Below, piece after piece: positions 11,657 to 23,459 of a DNA stretch of 64,000 bases. Positions within the stretch are counted from its first letter, which is position 1. Each line of letters begins with the position of its first letter. Both the position numbers and the translations under genes were made by a program. Below the pieces are notes generated by a model. The model was not told where the DNA came from, ran no database searches, and saw only the letters and a list, made by a program, of their open reading frames with translations. Source of the DNA: Ahaetulla prasina (taxonomy: Eukaryota > Chordata > Lepidosauria > Squamata > Colubridae); contig NC_080542.1 of assembly GCF_028640845.1 (NCBI RefSeq), positions 61,641,064 through 61,705,063 on the forward strand. The letters run 5' to 3'.

Positions 11657-12919
11657 TGCTGCACTCACATGGTCCCATTGATGGCAGCCTTTATGCTAAG
11701 GTGAGGAAAAAAAGCTCCTCTGATACCAGCATTCCAAGCAGAATCAAAGGTACTGCAAGTAATAACTCTGACCATAGTGATCATACCCTATCTGTGGGCA
11801 GTGATTCAGGACATTCTACAGCTTCTATCATGACAGAAAAAGCTGAGGAACATCCTCCAGGACTAAAACGAATCTTGAGTCCCCGGGAAAAGGAAGAACT
11901 TGATCAACTGCTTAGTGGCTTTGGCCTAGACAACTCGATCATTCAGCTCATGGATACGACTGAGGCCCAAAGCAAACATAGTGGGACTCGTCATATAGTG
12001 CCAGCCCAAGTTCATGTGGATGGAGATGACAAACACAAGGAAAGAGAAACAGATATTCTAGATGATGAGATGCCCACTTATGATCTTCACAGTGTGGATA
12101 GTATTGGAACATTGTCTTCCTCTGAAGGTCAGCAGTCTAACCACCTTGGGAATTTGAACTGCCATAAAAGTTGTCAGAATCCCCTCCTGTCAGATGGCTT
12201 TGGAAGTAATATTGGAGAGGAACATCATAACATTCTGGCTGCAGATCTGGGAATTAATGTTGACTCTGTGTATGAAAGGCCCTTTAGAAGGATTGATACA
12301 AAAAGTTGTCAGCAGCTGACAAAGAATCCTCCAGTTTCCACCCATCCATCCTATAGCGCCAGTAGCTATTCAACTCAGACATGGGTGCGCCAACAGCAAA
12401 TGGTAATTGCTAATCAGTATATCAGTTCTCCAGAGAGTGAAGTTGGATTTGGTATTCATAACATAGTTGCAAATGTGGGCAACCTGGAAAATCAAGCCAG
12501 AGTTCCAAATACACTTTTCCAAAGTTCCAGCAGTAGGAGTGAGATCCAAAGGAGGCTTGGGAGTATACCAACTTCTAGTAATGTGGTTGAAACATCTGAA
12601 CCAGAGGTTTCTAAATTAAGATTTCCCTCTGAAAAAAGTGCAAATAATAATGAATTGAAACAGAATACAGGAAGCAGTGCTGGAGTTTTGCCATCTTCAC
12701 CAACTTTGGATATTGATCAGTCAATTGAACAGCTAAACAGACTAATTTTGGACTTAGACCCAACATTTGAGCCTATTCCTACCCGCATCGGTGCTGTCAA
12801 CACAGATTCAGATCAACTGAGTGGCTTTGTCAGTCCTCAAAGAGATGAAGAAAGGCTCGGGAGGGGCTCTACGTTCCATGTGAAAACTGAGATCACTACC
12901 AAAAACTCATCCCAGCAGG
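11657..12919 (+). CDS. TNS3: Tensin-3, large central exon (exon A)
   Basis: This exon encodes 421 residues of the long disordered middle of tensin-3, an adaptor that links integrin adhesions to actin. In the full protein this region lies between the N-terminal phosphatase-like/C2 half and the C-terminal SH2-PTB half. Similarity to vertebrate TNS3 is unmistakable: DGSLYAKVRKKSSSD at the start, then HTLSVGSDSGHSTAS, a LDQLLSGFGL block, HIVPAQVHV, ETDILDDEMP, LHSVDSIGTLSSSEG and YSTQTWVRQQQMV. Near the end, at 12709-12768, is DIDQSIEQLNRLILDLDPTF, a Leu-rich amphipathic helix. I recall this helix as the talin-binding segment of TNS3 in the literature. The acceptor is TTTACAG before 11657 and the donor is GTGAGT at 12920. 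The first base of the first codon comes from the previous exon, and the exon ends in phase 1. The open frame reads through into the intron for four codons and stops. No frame damage, so the gene looks functional. Confidence 0.96.
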
Positions 12920-13764
12920 GTGAGTTGTTGTAAATATTATATTAATGCGATATGGTTTCTCTTCTCTTCTACAAAAAATTCCATTTGATAGCTAATAGTA
13001 TGACTAACTCTTAAAATACCATCTTGAGCAATGGAATGTGTGTGAATGCCTTCTTTTCATAGACCTGTGGAATGTTTAGAGAAAACTGAACAGTCGTTCA
13101 TTTTTTATAATTAACTGATTTTTCTCCACCTCTCATATGAAAAGAAGTTTAGTCTTACAAGACTGTCTTTGTATGCTTTATTATATTACATTCTAATTAT
13201 GGCAAGTAGAATTCTAAACCTGGAAAAATGAATTTCTAGAACCTAGAAATTCTTACTTACTTAGTATCCCTCCTTTTTCTTACTTAGTATCCCTCCTTTT
13301 TTTATTCTTCTTATTTTTGTTGCTAGATGTTTCCTAAGAAATGGTGGCAAGAAAGGAGGAAAAAGACAATTTGTCAGTCAAATATCAGCTTTTTAGATTT
13401 GAAAGAATTAGTATCTGCAGTGCTATGATTAAATTGTGAAATTATGCAACTAATCTAAGACTTTTTGAGCTATCCCTGTCAAGCATTTTTTCACAAGTAT
13501 TTTTTGAATGGCCCATGACTAATATGCTGTGTTAAAAATTACTATTCAAATCACATTTTTTGGCAGAAGCAACTCAAAGTTTGCAATATGGAAGGACACT
13601 TTGGATTTTCAAGCTGTTTTTGAGCACGGAAGGGAGATTGGTAGTAATACATTGGTGCCATACTTCAACTATCAATTAAGCAATATCATCTTATGGATCT
13701 CATCTCTGGTCAAGTAGGGCATCTCTGCTGTAGTCCCAGTTCTTAGAACAGCATCCCGTAGGAC
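12920..13764. other. TNS3 intron, no recognised feature
   Basis: Intron following exon A. A 24-bp tandem doublet (CTTACTTAGTATCCCTCC core) lies at about 13253-13301. Otherwise nothing identified. Confidence 0.5.
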
Positions 13765-15013
13765 CATGATGGTGAACCTATGGCACGTGTGAAACTGGCA
13801 TGCAGAACCATCCCTCCAGGCACGCAAACTATCACCTGTTGCTCTTCCGGATTCTGGTGCACTGGCCAGCTGGTCTTCACATGTGCAGGAGCACCAGAAA
13901 CTGAAACAGCAGCTGCCAGTGCGCATGTGCATGCCGGGAAGATGAATATCTGCTTTCCGGTGCATGCATGTGCACCAGCCACCTGGTCTTCTGGTTTATG
14001 GCACGCATGTGCACACAAAGACAAGCTGGCCAGTGCGCATGAGTGCACTGAAAACTGGAAAATCATCTTCCTGGCATGAGCATGTGCTCCAGGTGGCTGC
14101 TTTTTTGGTTTTTGGCGCGTAAAGACCAGCTGGCCGGTGCACTGGAACCCGGAAAAGGAAGGGGAGCAAAGCTGCCAGCCAAGATGGGCAGTTCAGGACT
14201 TCCCTCTCTCCCCGCCCAAGTGGGCTTCTTGCACAGCCCCAGCCCACAGCACACTATGCATCTGCAGTCTGGAGTGCCTGGCTAGCTTGGGCGCATGAGG
14301 CAGCTGGACAGCTGTTGCCCTCTGCTCCTGCCACTGTGAGGGGTGAGGGGGCCGTGGTGGTTCTCATGCCGCCACTTCTGGCCAGGATGTTGGAGCAACC
14401 AGGAAGAAAAGGAGGAGGAACTGTCACTAGAGAGACAAGCTTCCCCAGGAGGGCTGGAGGAGAGTGCAGCATGGAGACACCACCAAGGGGTAAGAGGTGT
14501 GCTGGGCCGGGAAGTGGGAAGGTGTCACCGAGGGATAATAGGGAGAATTGCACTGGCTTGTTCTCAGTGGCAGGCTGGTGGGGGGCGTACTTCATCCCAG
14601 CCAGAGTTGGAGCAAAGCTCTCCCACCTGCTGGCCCACAAGCCAAGCTCCAGGAACACCGATGCCCCTTACCTCCGAGGCTGGGAAGGGGCTCCAGCTTT
14701 CCAGCAAAGGGAAACGGCTTTCCCCGCCCAACTTTCTCTCCCTTTCTGGGGCTGTGGAACCAGGTCATCGGTGGGGATGTCCTGCCACCCTGACGGAGAC
14801 CAGAGGGCAGGCATGGGGGCACAAGGATCCCCAAAGGTAAGGCAGAACCGGCGCATGCGCACCAGATATGCGCACCAGAAATCAGAAGACCAGGTGGCCG
14901 GTGCGCACACCGGAAACCAGAAAATCATCTGCTTTTCACAGTGCCAAAAAGGTTCATGTGTTTTGGCACTCGGTTTGCCGAGTCCTGTTTTGGCACTTGG
15001 TTTGCCAACACTG
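13765..15013. mobile_element. GC-rich hAT-like non-autonomous element
   Basis: The left end is CCATGATGGTGAACCTATGG, a variant of the CAGTGATGGCGAACC end seen at 55169. The right end is TTTGCCAACACTG. The flanks are CCGTAGGA and CCTTAGGG, which match at 6 of 8 bases, consistent with an old 8-bp duplication. The interior is far richer in GC than the host intron and repeats GCGCATGTGCACCAG-like and CTGGCCGGTGCG-like blocks. Open frames of up to 234 codons inside it (for example 14315-15019) overlap on both strands and show no protein family, so I treat them as chance frames in GC-rich DNA. Confidence 0.7.
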
Positions 15014-15034
15014 CCTTAGGGTATTTTTATTGAT

Positions 15035-15165
15035 TACCCATACAGATTTTCAAAAAGAGACTGGAGAGCTCTTTATCTGGAATGGTATTGGTCACCAGCT
15101 TAAGCAGGGGGCTGGACTAGAAGACTTTGAAGGTCCCTTCCAACCTTGTCATTCTATGCTCTTTT
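15035..15165 (+). mobile_element. CR1 LINE 3' end fragment
   Basis: About 130 bp matching the last part of CR1: TTTTCAAAAAGAGACTGG, then GGGGGCTGGACTAGAAGAC and AAGGTCCCTTCCAAC. Very short 5'-truncated copy. Confidence 0.75.
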
Positions 15166-16022
15166 TGCATAATAATCATTAACTGTATTGAAAAACTTTT
15201 GTTGGCTTAAATGAGCTTCTATACTGAGAATTAGCTGAAACTTTGCCCCCATCTCTTCTCTTCTCTTCTCTTCTCTCACATTCCCCCTTCCCTCCTGTAA
15301 ACACCGATCCACTATGCTTAACTATGCAATCCAAAATAATTCTCCAAAAGTTGCATTATAGATATCAAACAAACTAAACTATCCAGTCCAAAATAAGCTG
15401 TGTCAAGACCCTCCAAATGTTGCATTATAGATATCAAACTACACCCACACTAGAACTCATCTCAGTTCAGAATTTGTGGGAAGAGTCAAATTTTCACAAC
15501 TTTTGGAAAGTCCAACCGGGATGGGACTGTCTATATATTAGGAGGCTATCTCAAAACAGGCCTCATGATAAGGAATGCACTTCCAGATGCTTATCAGGTG
15601 AAACTGCTTCACCAATGAAACCTGCTGGAGCAGATCTATTAGGCATCATTTCCAGTGGTGGGATTCAGTCAGTTCACACTGGTTCACCCGAACTGATAGC
15701 TAATTTTTTGAGCAGTTGGCAGGCCATGCCCCTGGCCCTCCCAGCCACTTGCCTCAGATGAGGCTGATATATCCAATAATGGCTTTGACTGGGCTCCTGG
15801 TGCTGGTTGAGACCGAGTGGGTGGTGCCCTATTGGCCCCAGATAGCAGGGCTCACTTAGGAATTGGAGGCAGCTGCAGCAGTTTTCGGATTCCGAAGCAG
15901 CTCAAGCAGGGCTTAGCGCATCCTCAGGAGTCTCTTCAGCCACCCCTCCAGGCACCAATACCACCTCATTTCATTGCCAACGCCCCTCCCCCCAAAAAAC
16001 CCCACTTCACTCCCAGCATCCT

Positions 16023-16414
16023 GGCTGGGAGAACACTCTCCCCCCTGGCTGAGAAGCCACATATCCACACTGGCCGGGAAGACGCTTGCCTGCCTGATCT
16101 GAGAAGCCACATGGCTGTGCTGCTGAGAAGATACTCACCTGCCTGGCCGGGGAGCTGCCTGGCTGCGCTGGCTGGGAGAATGCTCTCCCCCCCGGCCGAG
16201 ATGACACATGTCCGCACTGGCTGGGAAGACACTTGCCTGCTGGCTGGGAAGCTGCATGGCTGCGCTGGCTGGGAGAATGTTCTCCCCCCTGACTGGGAGG
16301 CTGCATAGCCACATTAGCCAGGAAGAGGCTCACCTGCCTCGCGGGGAAGCTGCATGGCCACGCTGGCTGGGAGGACATTTGTCCCCCTGGCTGGGAGGCT
16401 GCCCACCCGCCTGA
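16023..16414 (+). repeat. 49-bp minisatellite, 8 units
   Basis: Units start GGCTGGGAGAA or variants at 16023, 16072, 16121, 16170, 16219, 16267, 16316 and 16365, so the spacing is 49 bp with one 48-bp step. Each unit contains two related halves of about 24 bp (GGCTGGGAGAAnnnTCTCCC / GGCTGAGAAGCCACAT). Units have diverged but keep length, and the array is GC-rich inside AT-rich DNA. Open frames over it on both strands are products of the repeat. Confidence 0.9.
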
Positions 16415-17736
16415 CCAGTGTCAGAAGAAAAGATTCCTTGTGGGACAGAAGTTTTGTCTAGAAGGAAAAATATATCGAAACCAGTTAGATCATAAGTAAT
16501 CCAAATATTATGTCCCATATTTCCCACACTAGAAATTTTTAAATTGCATACTTGTAGCATAAGTACACGAATAGACTTCTTTTATTATTTGGTAGGAACA
16601 AACTCTGTTAACAAAGGAATAAGTAGGGGGTGGGAAATTTGGAGGAGCTGAAATTTCTGTTCACTTCTTGCATTATCCCTAGCTGTACCTTAGAATTCAG
16701 AATGAAAATAAAAATATTGGACCCTGTTTCCATACAATTATTTTGTACTGTATTTTCCAATCATTTAAATAAGCTCATGTGATAACTTTTCCTACAAACT
16801 ATTCATGTTAAGTATTTTGATAGGCTCTCTGAATTTGCAGAAAAGGTCCTCTGAGAAGGGTGGATTTGCAGTATTAAAAAAGAAGATGGAGAATGGTGAT
16901 TTAATGACTAATCTATAATTAACTGAGGCCTGGGGTCCCCATTTGTACCACCCAGAGGGCCAATGCATGCCTGTACAAACCTCACTTGTTGCTTGGCAAT
17001 TTATCTACTCCACCTGTATTTATATGTTCCTCAAAATATGTTTAAACTTTTTTAAAAAATGGGAAGCTGACATACCACAAAGCAAAACACCATCCTCCAG
17101 AAAAATCCTTTATTTCTTTATTTATATTCCATCATTATTTGTATAAGTAATTCAAAGCAGCAAACATTCCAAATATCCCTCCTCCTCCTATTTTCTCCAC
17201 CACAGTCCTGTGAGGTAGGCTGGGCTGAGAGAAGGAATGACTGGCCCAAAATCAGCTTGTTAACTTGTTAACTCATTGAGCCATTTCTGAACTTTCCTGC
17301 AATGTGAAAAAGAGAGCTTATCTGCAGCCAGTGTTTTGTTTAGAAGTGCATCCGCCTGACTTGAAAAAGCAGAAAAATTATATGCGTAGGACTGTGCATT
17401 GCTATGGTGAACAGGGATGCATTTATCTGCAATTCTTTAAACAAAATATGGCCTTTTCTGGGGAAGAAAGGCAACTGCATAATCCCAGGAAGCTGCATAA
17501 TCCCAGGAGAAAAATGCAGCTGCCTTAAATAATTGCAAACAGATGCAGCATTCCTTTCTCTGTGCTCTCCAAAATAATTTTTTTTTTTGCATTTGAATCT
17601 AAAATGCAGTGGTATAATACAAGAGGGCAAGTAAGAATACACAATTAAGAAATGTTATTTGAAATAGGTGCTTTGTAAACTTACCCAGCCACTGTTTTGC
17701 AAAAGGATTCACAACAATATATATGCATCGGAATAA

Positions 17737-18262
17737 GTAGTGGAATTCAGCCAGTTCCGGTGAACCGGTAGCTAAATTGCTGGTTGGCTCCACCCCTAAC
17801 TGCCCCATTCCTTCCAGGAGTCCCCATGCACCCCATTTTGGGTTCCAAGTAAGTGCAGGGAGGCCTTCTAGGCTCAAAACAGGCCGCGGGTGGCGGCGCT
17901 GCTCCCTGTGCTCCATTTTGGGCTTAGAAGCTTCAGGGAGGCTTCAGTGCGGCATGCCCCCTCGTGGCCTGTTTTTGCTCCCAGGAGGCTTCAGGGAGAC
18001 TTAGGCCCAAAATGGGGCATGGTACAATGCACCCCCCATGGCCCATTTTTGCTCCCAGGTGGTTTTAGGCCCAAAACGGGGCAAGGGGGTGGTGCATCCC
18101 CCCGCGGCCTGTTTTTGCTCCCAGGGGGCATTCAGGAGGCCGAGTGCTGCCTGTCACACCCTTTGGCCATGCCCACTATGGCCACGCCCACCATGGCCAC
18201 ACCCAGCCAATCAATCATTAGCGCAGAGAACCAGTTGTTAAATTATTTGATCAGAATCCAAA
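17737..18262 (+). mobile_element. Partial hAT-like element, CAGTGGTGGG family
   Basis: Begins TAGTGGAATTCAGCCAGTTC and has the family's GAACCGGTAGC motif, then GC-rich repeats of GTTTTTGCTCCCAGG-like text about every 60-80 bp. It ends with CACGCCCACC and GAACCAGTTGTTAAATT. The right terminal repeat is missing. Confidence 0.65.
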
Positions 18263-18483
18263 TATAGGTATTCGATATATAATGTCAACTTTAGGTGACA
18301 TTAATGGCCGCTTATTTTGTTTCTACTACTGGTAAAGAAATGAGTGAGAAATCATCATTTTTATAATTATTCCTGAAGTGATGTGTGTGTAAAAGGCAGC
18401 ACTGATCACTGATCGTAACAGCACAAGAACAGGCACTAAGCACCAGGTTTACCATACTAGATAGAACTCAAGGGGTAGATCAG

Positions 18484-18546
18484 TGTCTCTCAGCTGAAAG
18501 ATGTATGGACTTTAACTCCCAGAATTCTCTAGCCAGCCATCAAGGA
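18484..18546. mobile_element. Fragment of a hairpin MITE
   Basis: CAGTGTCTCTCAGCTGAAAG followed by GGACTTTAACTCCCAGAATT, the left arm of a hairpin family whose fuller copy is at 58223-58355. The right arm is absent. Confidence 0.5.
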
Positions 18547-18858
18547 GTTTTCATGGAAGATTGTGGAGAATAATAGAGTTAAGAATCTGTGGGTGTTCCG
18601 GATCCAGAAGGACAGGCAGGCATTAGATAATCAACCAGACACTGTAACAGTAGACAAATTAATAGACAAAGTCCAGAAGAGCTTGGGAGGCCAGGCAAGC
18701 GGGGTGAGGCAAGGTGCCCCTCGACGTAAGTGATGTCAAGTTGGCCACGGCCACCCAATCACATGACCACCCAGCCATGACCACCCAATCACATGACCAT
18801 CCAGCCACATCCACAGAACCAGTTGTTTAAAAATTTGAATCCTACCACTGATCATTTC

Positions 18859-19594
18859 TATATCATTCCCTTTCTTAAGAAAGACCCTGACAGACAGCAA
18901 ATAACCAATCTAGTCCACTAAGATTATAAAAATAAATTATATTTTCTTTTAGATTATAAAGAAAAGTTTGAATAGATTATAAAAATCTATTCAAACTAAT
19001 TATTGTTCTCTAATGTCATATTCTGTTTGTATAATTGTTGGTCAGACAGATAAGGCCATAGGTGAAAAATCCTACCATTCAGATCTTTCAGAAACATATT
19101 TTAAAAAATATCATTTTTCCATTCTGCATTTAATTATATAAACTGCATTGTGAATGCTATCCTATATGTGCCTTTTTTTTCTAACTAAAATTATTCCACA
19201 TTAGAATTTACAAGGAATTACAGCCTCTTGATAAATTTGGTTGAATATTCTACAGCTTTTCAAACTATGATAACTAGAACTATATACAGCTTTACTAAGT
19301 GCAGGCCATTTCTTTTTTAAAAAAAAAGACTATTGGCAAGTAATAATAATAAAAAAATCTTTTTAATTCCTTGTTAATATTTTTTCCAGTTTGTTTCAGC
19401 AGCAGCATAATGAGTCAATATTCTTATTCATATCTTACATGATACACAATTCAAAATTATTAATTCTTATATTATTAGGCAGTAATACTGCAGATCAAAT
19501 TAGTACTTAAGTCAGGATTGTTTCCTCCATGTATATCACTTGATAAGTGTTTAACTGAATATTTGACATTTTAATCATTTCCTTTGAAAATATT
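18859..19594. other. TNS3 intron, no recognised feature
   Basis: Very AT-rich intron between exons A and B. Short local palindromes such as AGATTATAAA repeats near 18925-18995 are present. No gene or clear transposon. Confidence 0.45.
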
Positions 19595-21210
19595 CAATTT
19601 GGTTTTTTTATAATAATTGTATTAAATATAATTACAATAAAAACTAATGCAAACCCAAACATTAAAGAATAAAAGAGTAGAATATTCAGAAAGCAAAAAA
19701 CTGAAATAAAAATAAAAATATAGTAAAAAATGAATAAAAAGTTCATTACAAATATCAACAATTAGTAATTTATCATCTCTTAATATACAAGAAATGATCA
19801 CTTCTTGCCATATTCTATTTCTTATTTATATACAATTCTATATAGCATCATCATTTCTGTTCTAATATCAGCCTACTAACAATTGGTATAAATCTATTAA
19901 GGCTTATGAGAGATAATATACTTGGTTTGATCTAATAAACCAACTTTATATTCCTTTCTTTTATTTCTAACTATCCTAATTTTTAATCTGAATAACATTG
20001 TTGGTTTTCTCACTTTTTTTTTGTTCCTTCTCACAAAATTCTTCAAAATTTAAGCAAGGCCCTTTTGTAAATCCAATATAGAAGAACTGTCCAAATAATT
20101 CCCTTGGTTGGTTGATTATATATCCATTATTACGACATCAGCTAATTTTTATATGTCCAATTTAGTATTTTTTTCCATGTCATTCTTGTAGAAATCCCTT
20201 TTTAATTACAACATACTCTTCTTCCATAACATTTTAGTTTATCTGTAGTGACAGACACTATTAAAATTAACTTCTGAATCCATTGTTCAAAAATATCCTT
20301 CAATGCTTTTCCTTTTCTTTTTCTTTTTCCTTTTCCCTTACACTTTTTCCTCTCCTACTTTCTCAGTATTTTCCTTCTTTTTTCTATTTTCTATTTTGAT
20401 AAACCAATTAAATTTTTTTAAAAAATCCTACAATACGTCCAATGTCAAAATATTCTGCTTCATTTTGTAATTGAAAATCAAGTTTAAATGTTCTTATCCT
20501 TTAAATGTAATGCAGTATTTTGTATGCTCTAATTTCATCTAGTGTCCATTTTAAAAAATCTTATTATTTTTGAAAACCAACGTATTTTTCATGGGAAAGA
20601 TTCTTTATAATCAATTCCTAAATCTTGGTGGTTAGAATGTAGTATTGCAGGCTAATTCTGCTGACTGCCAGATATCCAACAATTATCCTCATATTATCTT
20701 TTAATTGTGTTCTGGGTAGAAAACCACACGGAACTTCATGGATGTAGTCTCATAAAACTTTAGATTTTCAGCTAAAATAAATGTTAAGAGTTTATAATCA
20801 TTATGAAAAAAGAAAAATTGGCCTGTAATTCTTTACAGAAGTTAAATTCTGCCTTTTTAGGGGGGGTTTTAAAGATATGTAGGCATATTTCCATAAATCC
20901 AGTACGGATTTCCCCTGTAAAATTGAGTTAATTAAGTCCTTCATCAGAAAAAGTAATTGATCTTAAAAAATTGTATAGATTCCACTTGATAAACCATCAG
21001 GTCCCAGTGCTTTACTTGTCTTAGCTCTTTTAATTGCTTCTGTTATTCCAAAGATTGTTATTGAATTGTTCAGAATTTGCTTATAATTTTTTGATAATTT
21101 AGGAAGATTTTGAGTTGATATGTTATCAATTATCAATACTTTCTAAAGAGATTTCCCATTTCTTATATAGATTAATATAATAGTTCAAAAATATTTGAAT
21201 ATTTTTATTA
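19595..21210 (-). mobile_element. L1 LINE fragment, antisense to TNS3
   Basis: The left part is an A/T-rich 3' UTR-like region with an antisense tail. The right part, read on the minus strand, encodes decayed L1 ORF2: ITEAIKRAKTSKALGPDGLSSGIY (20970-21060; two pieces here, KALGPDGL being the L1 signature before the RT) and, further 5', an IFLNYYINLYKKWEISLESI segment at about 21129-21200. Stops and frameshifts abound. The element stops within about 20 bp of the acceptor of TNS3 exon B. Confidence 0.75.
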
Positions 21211-21227
21211 TCCATTTTTATCTTCAG

Positions 21228-21400
21228 GTTTTCAAGATGATGGGATATTAAGTGGAAAAAACAAGAAGTTAAATCCTGAATCTTATGACAATGATATCTC
21301 AACACAGTCAATATGCAGAAAGTATGGATGGACAAAATCTGATGCCCCTGACCATTCTTTAGGACTGGACTTCTTTGCCTCTGCAATAAAAACCAAAGAG
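21228..21400 (+). CDS. TNS3: Tensin-3, central exon B
   Basis: A 173-bp coding exon. The two first bases complete a Gly codon with the last base of exon A, and 57 full codons follow, ending KTKE in phase 0. Borders are TTATCTTCAG before 21228 and GTAAGG at 21401. Recognisable TNS3 residues are KLNPESYDND, matching the KLSLGQYDND block of mammalian TNS3 as I remember it, plus conserved CRKYGWTKSD spacing. The rest is diverged, as is usual for the disordered linker. It was not picked up as a long open frame because it is short and split. The intron before it is 8308 bp. Confidence 0.88.
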
Positions 21401-21997
21401 GTAAGGGGAAAATGATTAAAATAAATTGGCATACTTGTCCCAACTTATTTTTTTTAATAGTAATATTTAAAAAGCGAAAAATATTTCAAATTTTAAAATG
21501 TGATCTGTGGATGTTCTTACTCTATAAATGGCAACCAATAATAATCAGTTACCAGTAAAGGGAAACATTTATAGTTCAGGGTTGAAATAAGGGGTCACTG
21601 GTGGTTTCTGAACTTGCTTGTTTTCTTGCGGATTTTTTATTACACAAGTTAGGTTACTTGACAGAGGCTTGCCCCATCAGGGTTGGTGGGAGTGGTCTTG
21701 AGGTTTCTTTGATTGGACTGTTTACTGTTAGCTTGTTTAATAGTTCCTTCATTGGAGTATTGTTTGCTTGTTGGTTTGATATTAATCTTGATCAGGGGTG
21801 AGATTCAGCCGGTTCGGACTGGTTTGGGCAAACTGATGTTAATTTTAATCTGGTTCACCAAATCGGTTATTGCAAGAACTGGCTGATCCCACCCACCCTG
21901 CCCCTCCCAGGAATCTCCACACAGCCCATTTTGGATGCCAGGTAAGTGCAGGGCCAGCACACAGGCTCTGGGAGGGCGAAAAATGGACCTACCAGAA

Positions 21998-22121
<124 letters not shown>

Positions 22122-23459
22122 AATTTCTATATCACCTTTCTCTCAGAGGACTCAGGGTGGTTTCCAGCCAGGTAAAAACACAATAAAACATACAATATAC
22201 AATCAATATACAGTTTAAAAAAAACCATTAAAAAACCTATTCAATTTGGCCCATAAATTAAAATACACACTAAACCCCTAAAAACCATAAAAACCCCATT
22301 AAAATTACTAATCATTTTATGCCAGCCCTGCGCGGAAGAATAAATATGACTTCAGCTCGTGGTGAAAGGTCCAGAGGTCAGGAAGTTGTCGAAGTCCTGG
22401 GGGAAGCTCATTCCAGAGGGTAGGTGCCCCCACAGAGAAGGGGGTCTGGCTGATGGCACCCTGAGGAGGCCCTCCCTATGGGAGCGCACAGGTCAATGGG
22501 AGGCAAACGGTAGCAGCAGGCGGTCCTGTAAATAACCCGGTCCTAAGCCATGGAGTGCTTTAAAGATGGTAACCAACACCTTGAATTGCACCCGGAAGAC
22601 CACAGGTAGCCAGTGCAGCTTGCGCAGGAGCGGTGTTATATGGGAGCCACGAGTAGCTCCCTCTATCACCTGCACAGCTGCATTCTGGACCAGCTGGAGC
22701 CTCCGGGTGCTCTTCAAAGGGAGCCCCATGTAGAGAGCATTGCAGTAGTCCAGGCGAGAAGTGAAAAGAGCATGAGTGACCATGCATAAGGCATCCCAGT
22801 CTAGAAAGGGGCGCAACTTGCGGATCAGGCGTACCTGATAAAAAGCTCTCCTGGAGACGGTTGTCAGATGTTCTTCAAAGGACAACCGTCAATCCAGGAG
22901 AACGCCTAAGTTGCGGACCCTCTCCATTGGGGCCAATGACTCGCCCCCAACAGTCAGCGATGCTGCAGCTGACTATACCGGGATGCCGGCATCCACAGCC
23001 ACTCAGTCTTGGAGGGGTTGAGTTTAAGTCTGTTCTTCCCCATCCAGACCCGCACGGCCTCCAGACACTAAGACAACACTTCGACAGCTTCGTTGGGTGG
23101 TTAGGGTGGAAATGTACAGCTGAGTATCATCAGCGTACAGCTGGTACCTCACCCCATAACCACGGATGATCTCGCCCAGCGGCTTCATATAGATGTTGAA
23201 CAGGAGAGGCGAGAGAACCGACCCTTGTGGCAACCCACACATAAGGTGCCTTGCAGTCGATCTCTGCCCCCCTGCCAACACCGTCTGCGATCAGCCAGAG
23301 AGATAGGAGGAGAACCACCGAAAAACGGTGCCCCCCACTCCTAAACTCCCCAACCGACGCAGCAGGATACCATGGTCGATGGTATCAAAAGCCGCTGAGA
23401 GATCTAAAAGGACCAGGGCAGAGGAATAACCCCTGTCCCGAGCCCTCCAGAGATCATCA
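22122..23459 (-). mobile_element. L2 LINE, 5'-truncated
   Basis: The 3' end, with TCAGAGGACTCAGGGTGG, is at the left. Minus frames at 22493-22885, 23024-23281 and 23291-23752 give, in protein order, LFGLL..LVLLDLSAAFDTIDHGIL, then [18 protein letters not shown] and [11 protein letters not shown] with the YADD catalytic motif, then DYCNALYMGLPLKSTRRLQL and LKALHGLGPGYL. The frames are shifted relative to each other, so the copy is inactive. It lies inside the hAT at 21793-23685. Confidence 0.88.

Larger units (their letters stand above)
15653..18850. mobile_element. Candidate large hAT-like unit, 3.2 kb
   Basis: The left end is CAGTGGTGGGATTCAG and the right end is TTTGAATCCTACCACTG, which are inverted with respect to each other. 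The flanks are identical 8-mers, ATCATTTC at 15645-15652 and 18851-18858. The interior holds a 49-bp minisatellite, 1.3 kb of AT-rich sequence, and at least one more partial copy of the same family (17737-18262). CACGCCCACC/CCACCCAATCACATGACC blocks typical of this family lie next to the right end. The interval could be one element enlarged by later insertions, or two half-elements whose flanks match by chance. Confidence 0.5.

Noticed and set aside
14315..15019. 234-codon open frame, second longest non-LINE frame in the window
   Set aside because: It lies in a GC-rich hAT-like repeat, overlaps equally long frames on both strands, has no domain, and its content follows the repeat's base composition.
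15817..16414. Open frames of 163 and 123 codons with repeated LAGR/GWE peptides
   Set aside because: They are translations of the 49-bp minisatellite in several frames. No start context or splice evidence.
16023..16414. CRISPR-like array with 49-bp period
   Set aside because: The repeated part covers the whole unit, with no unique spacers; it is a diverged minisatellite.
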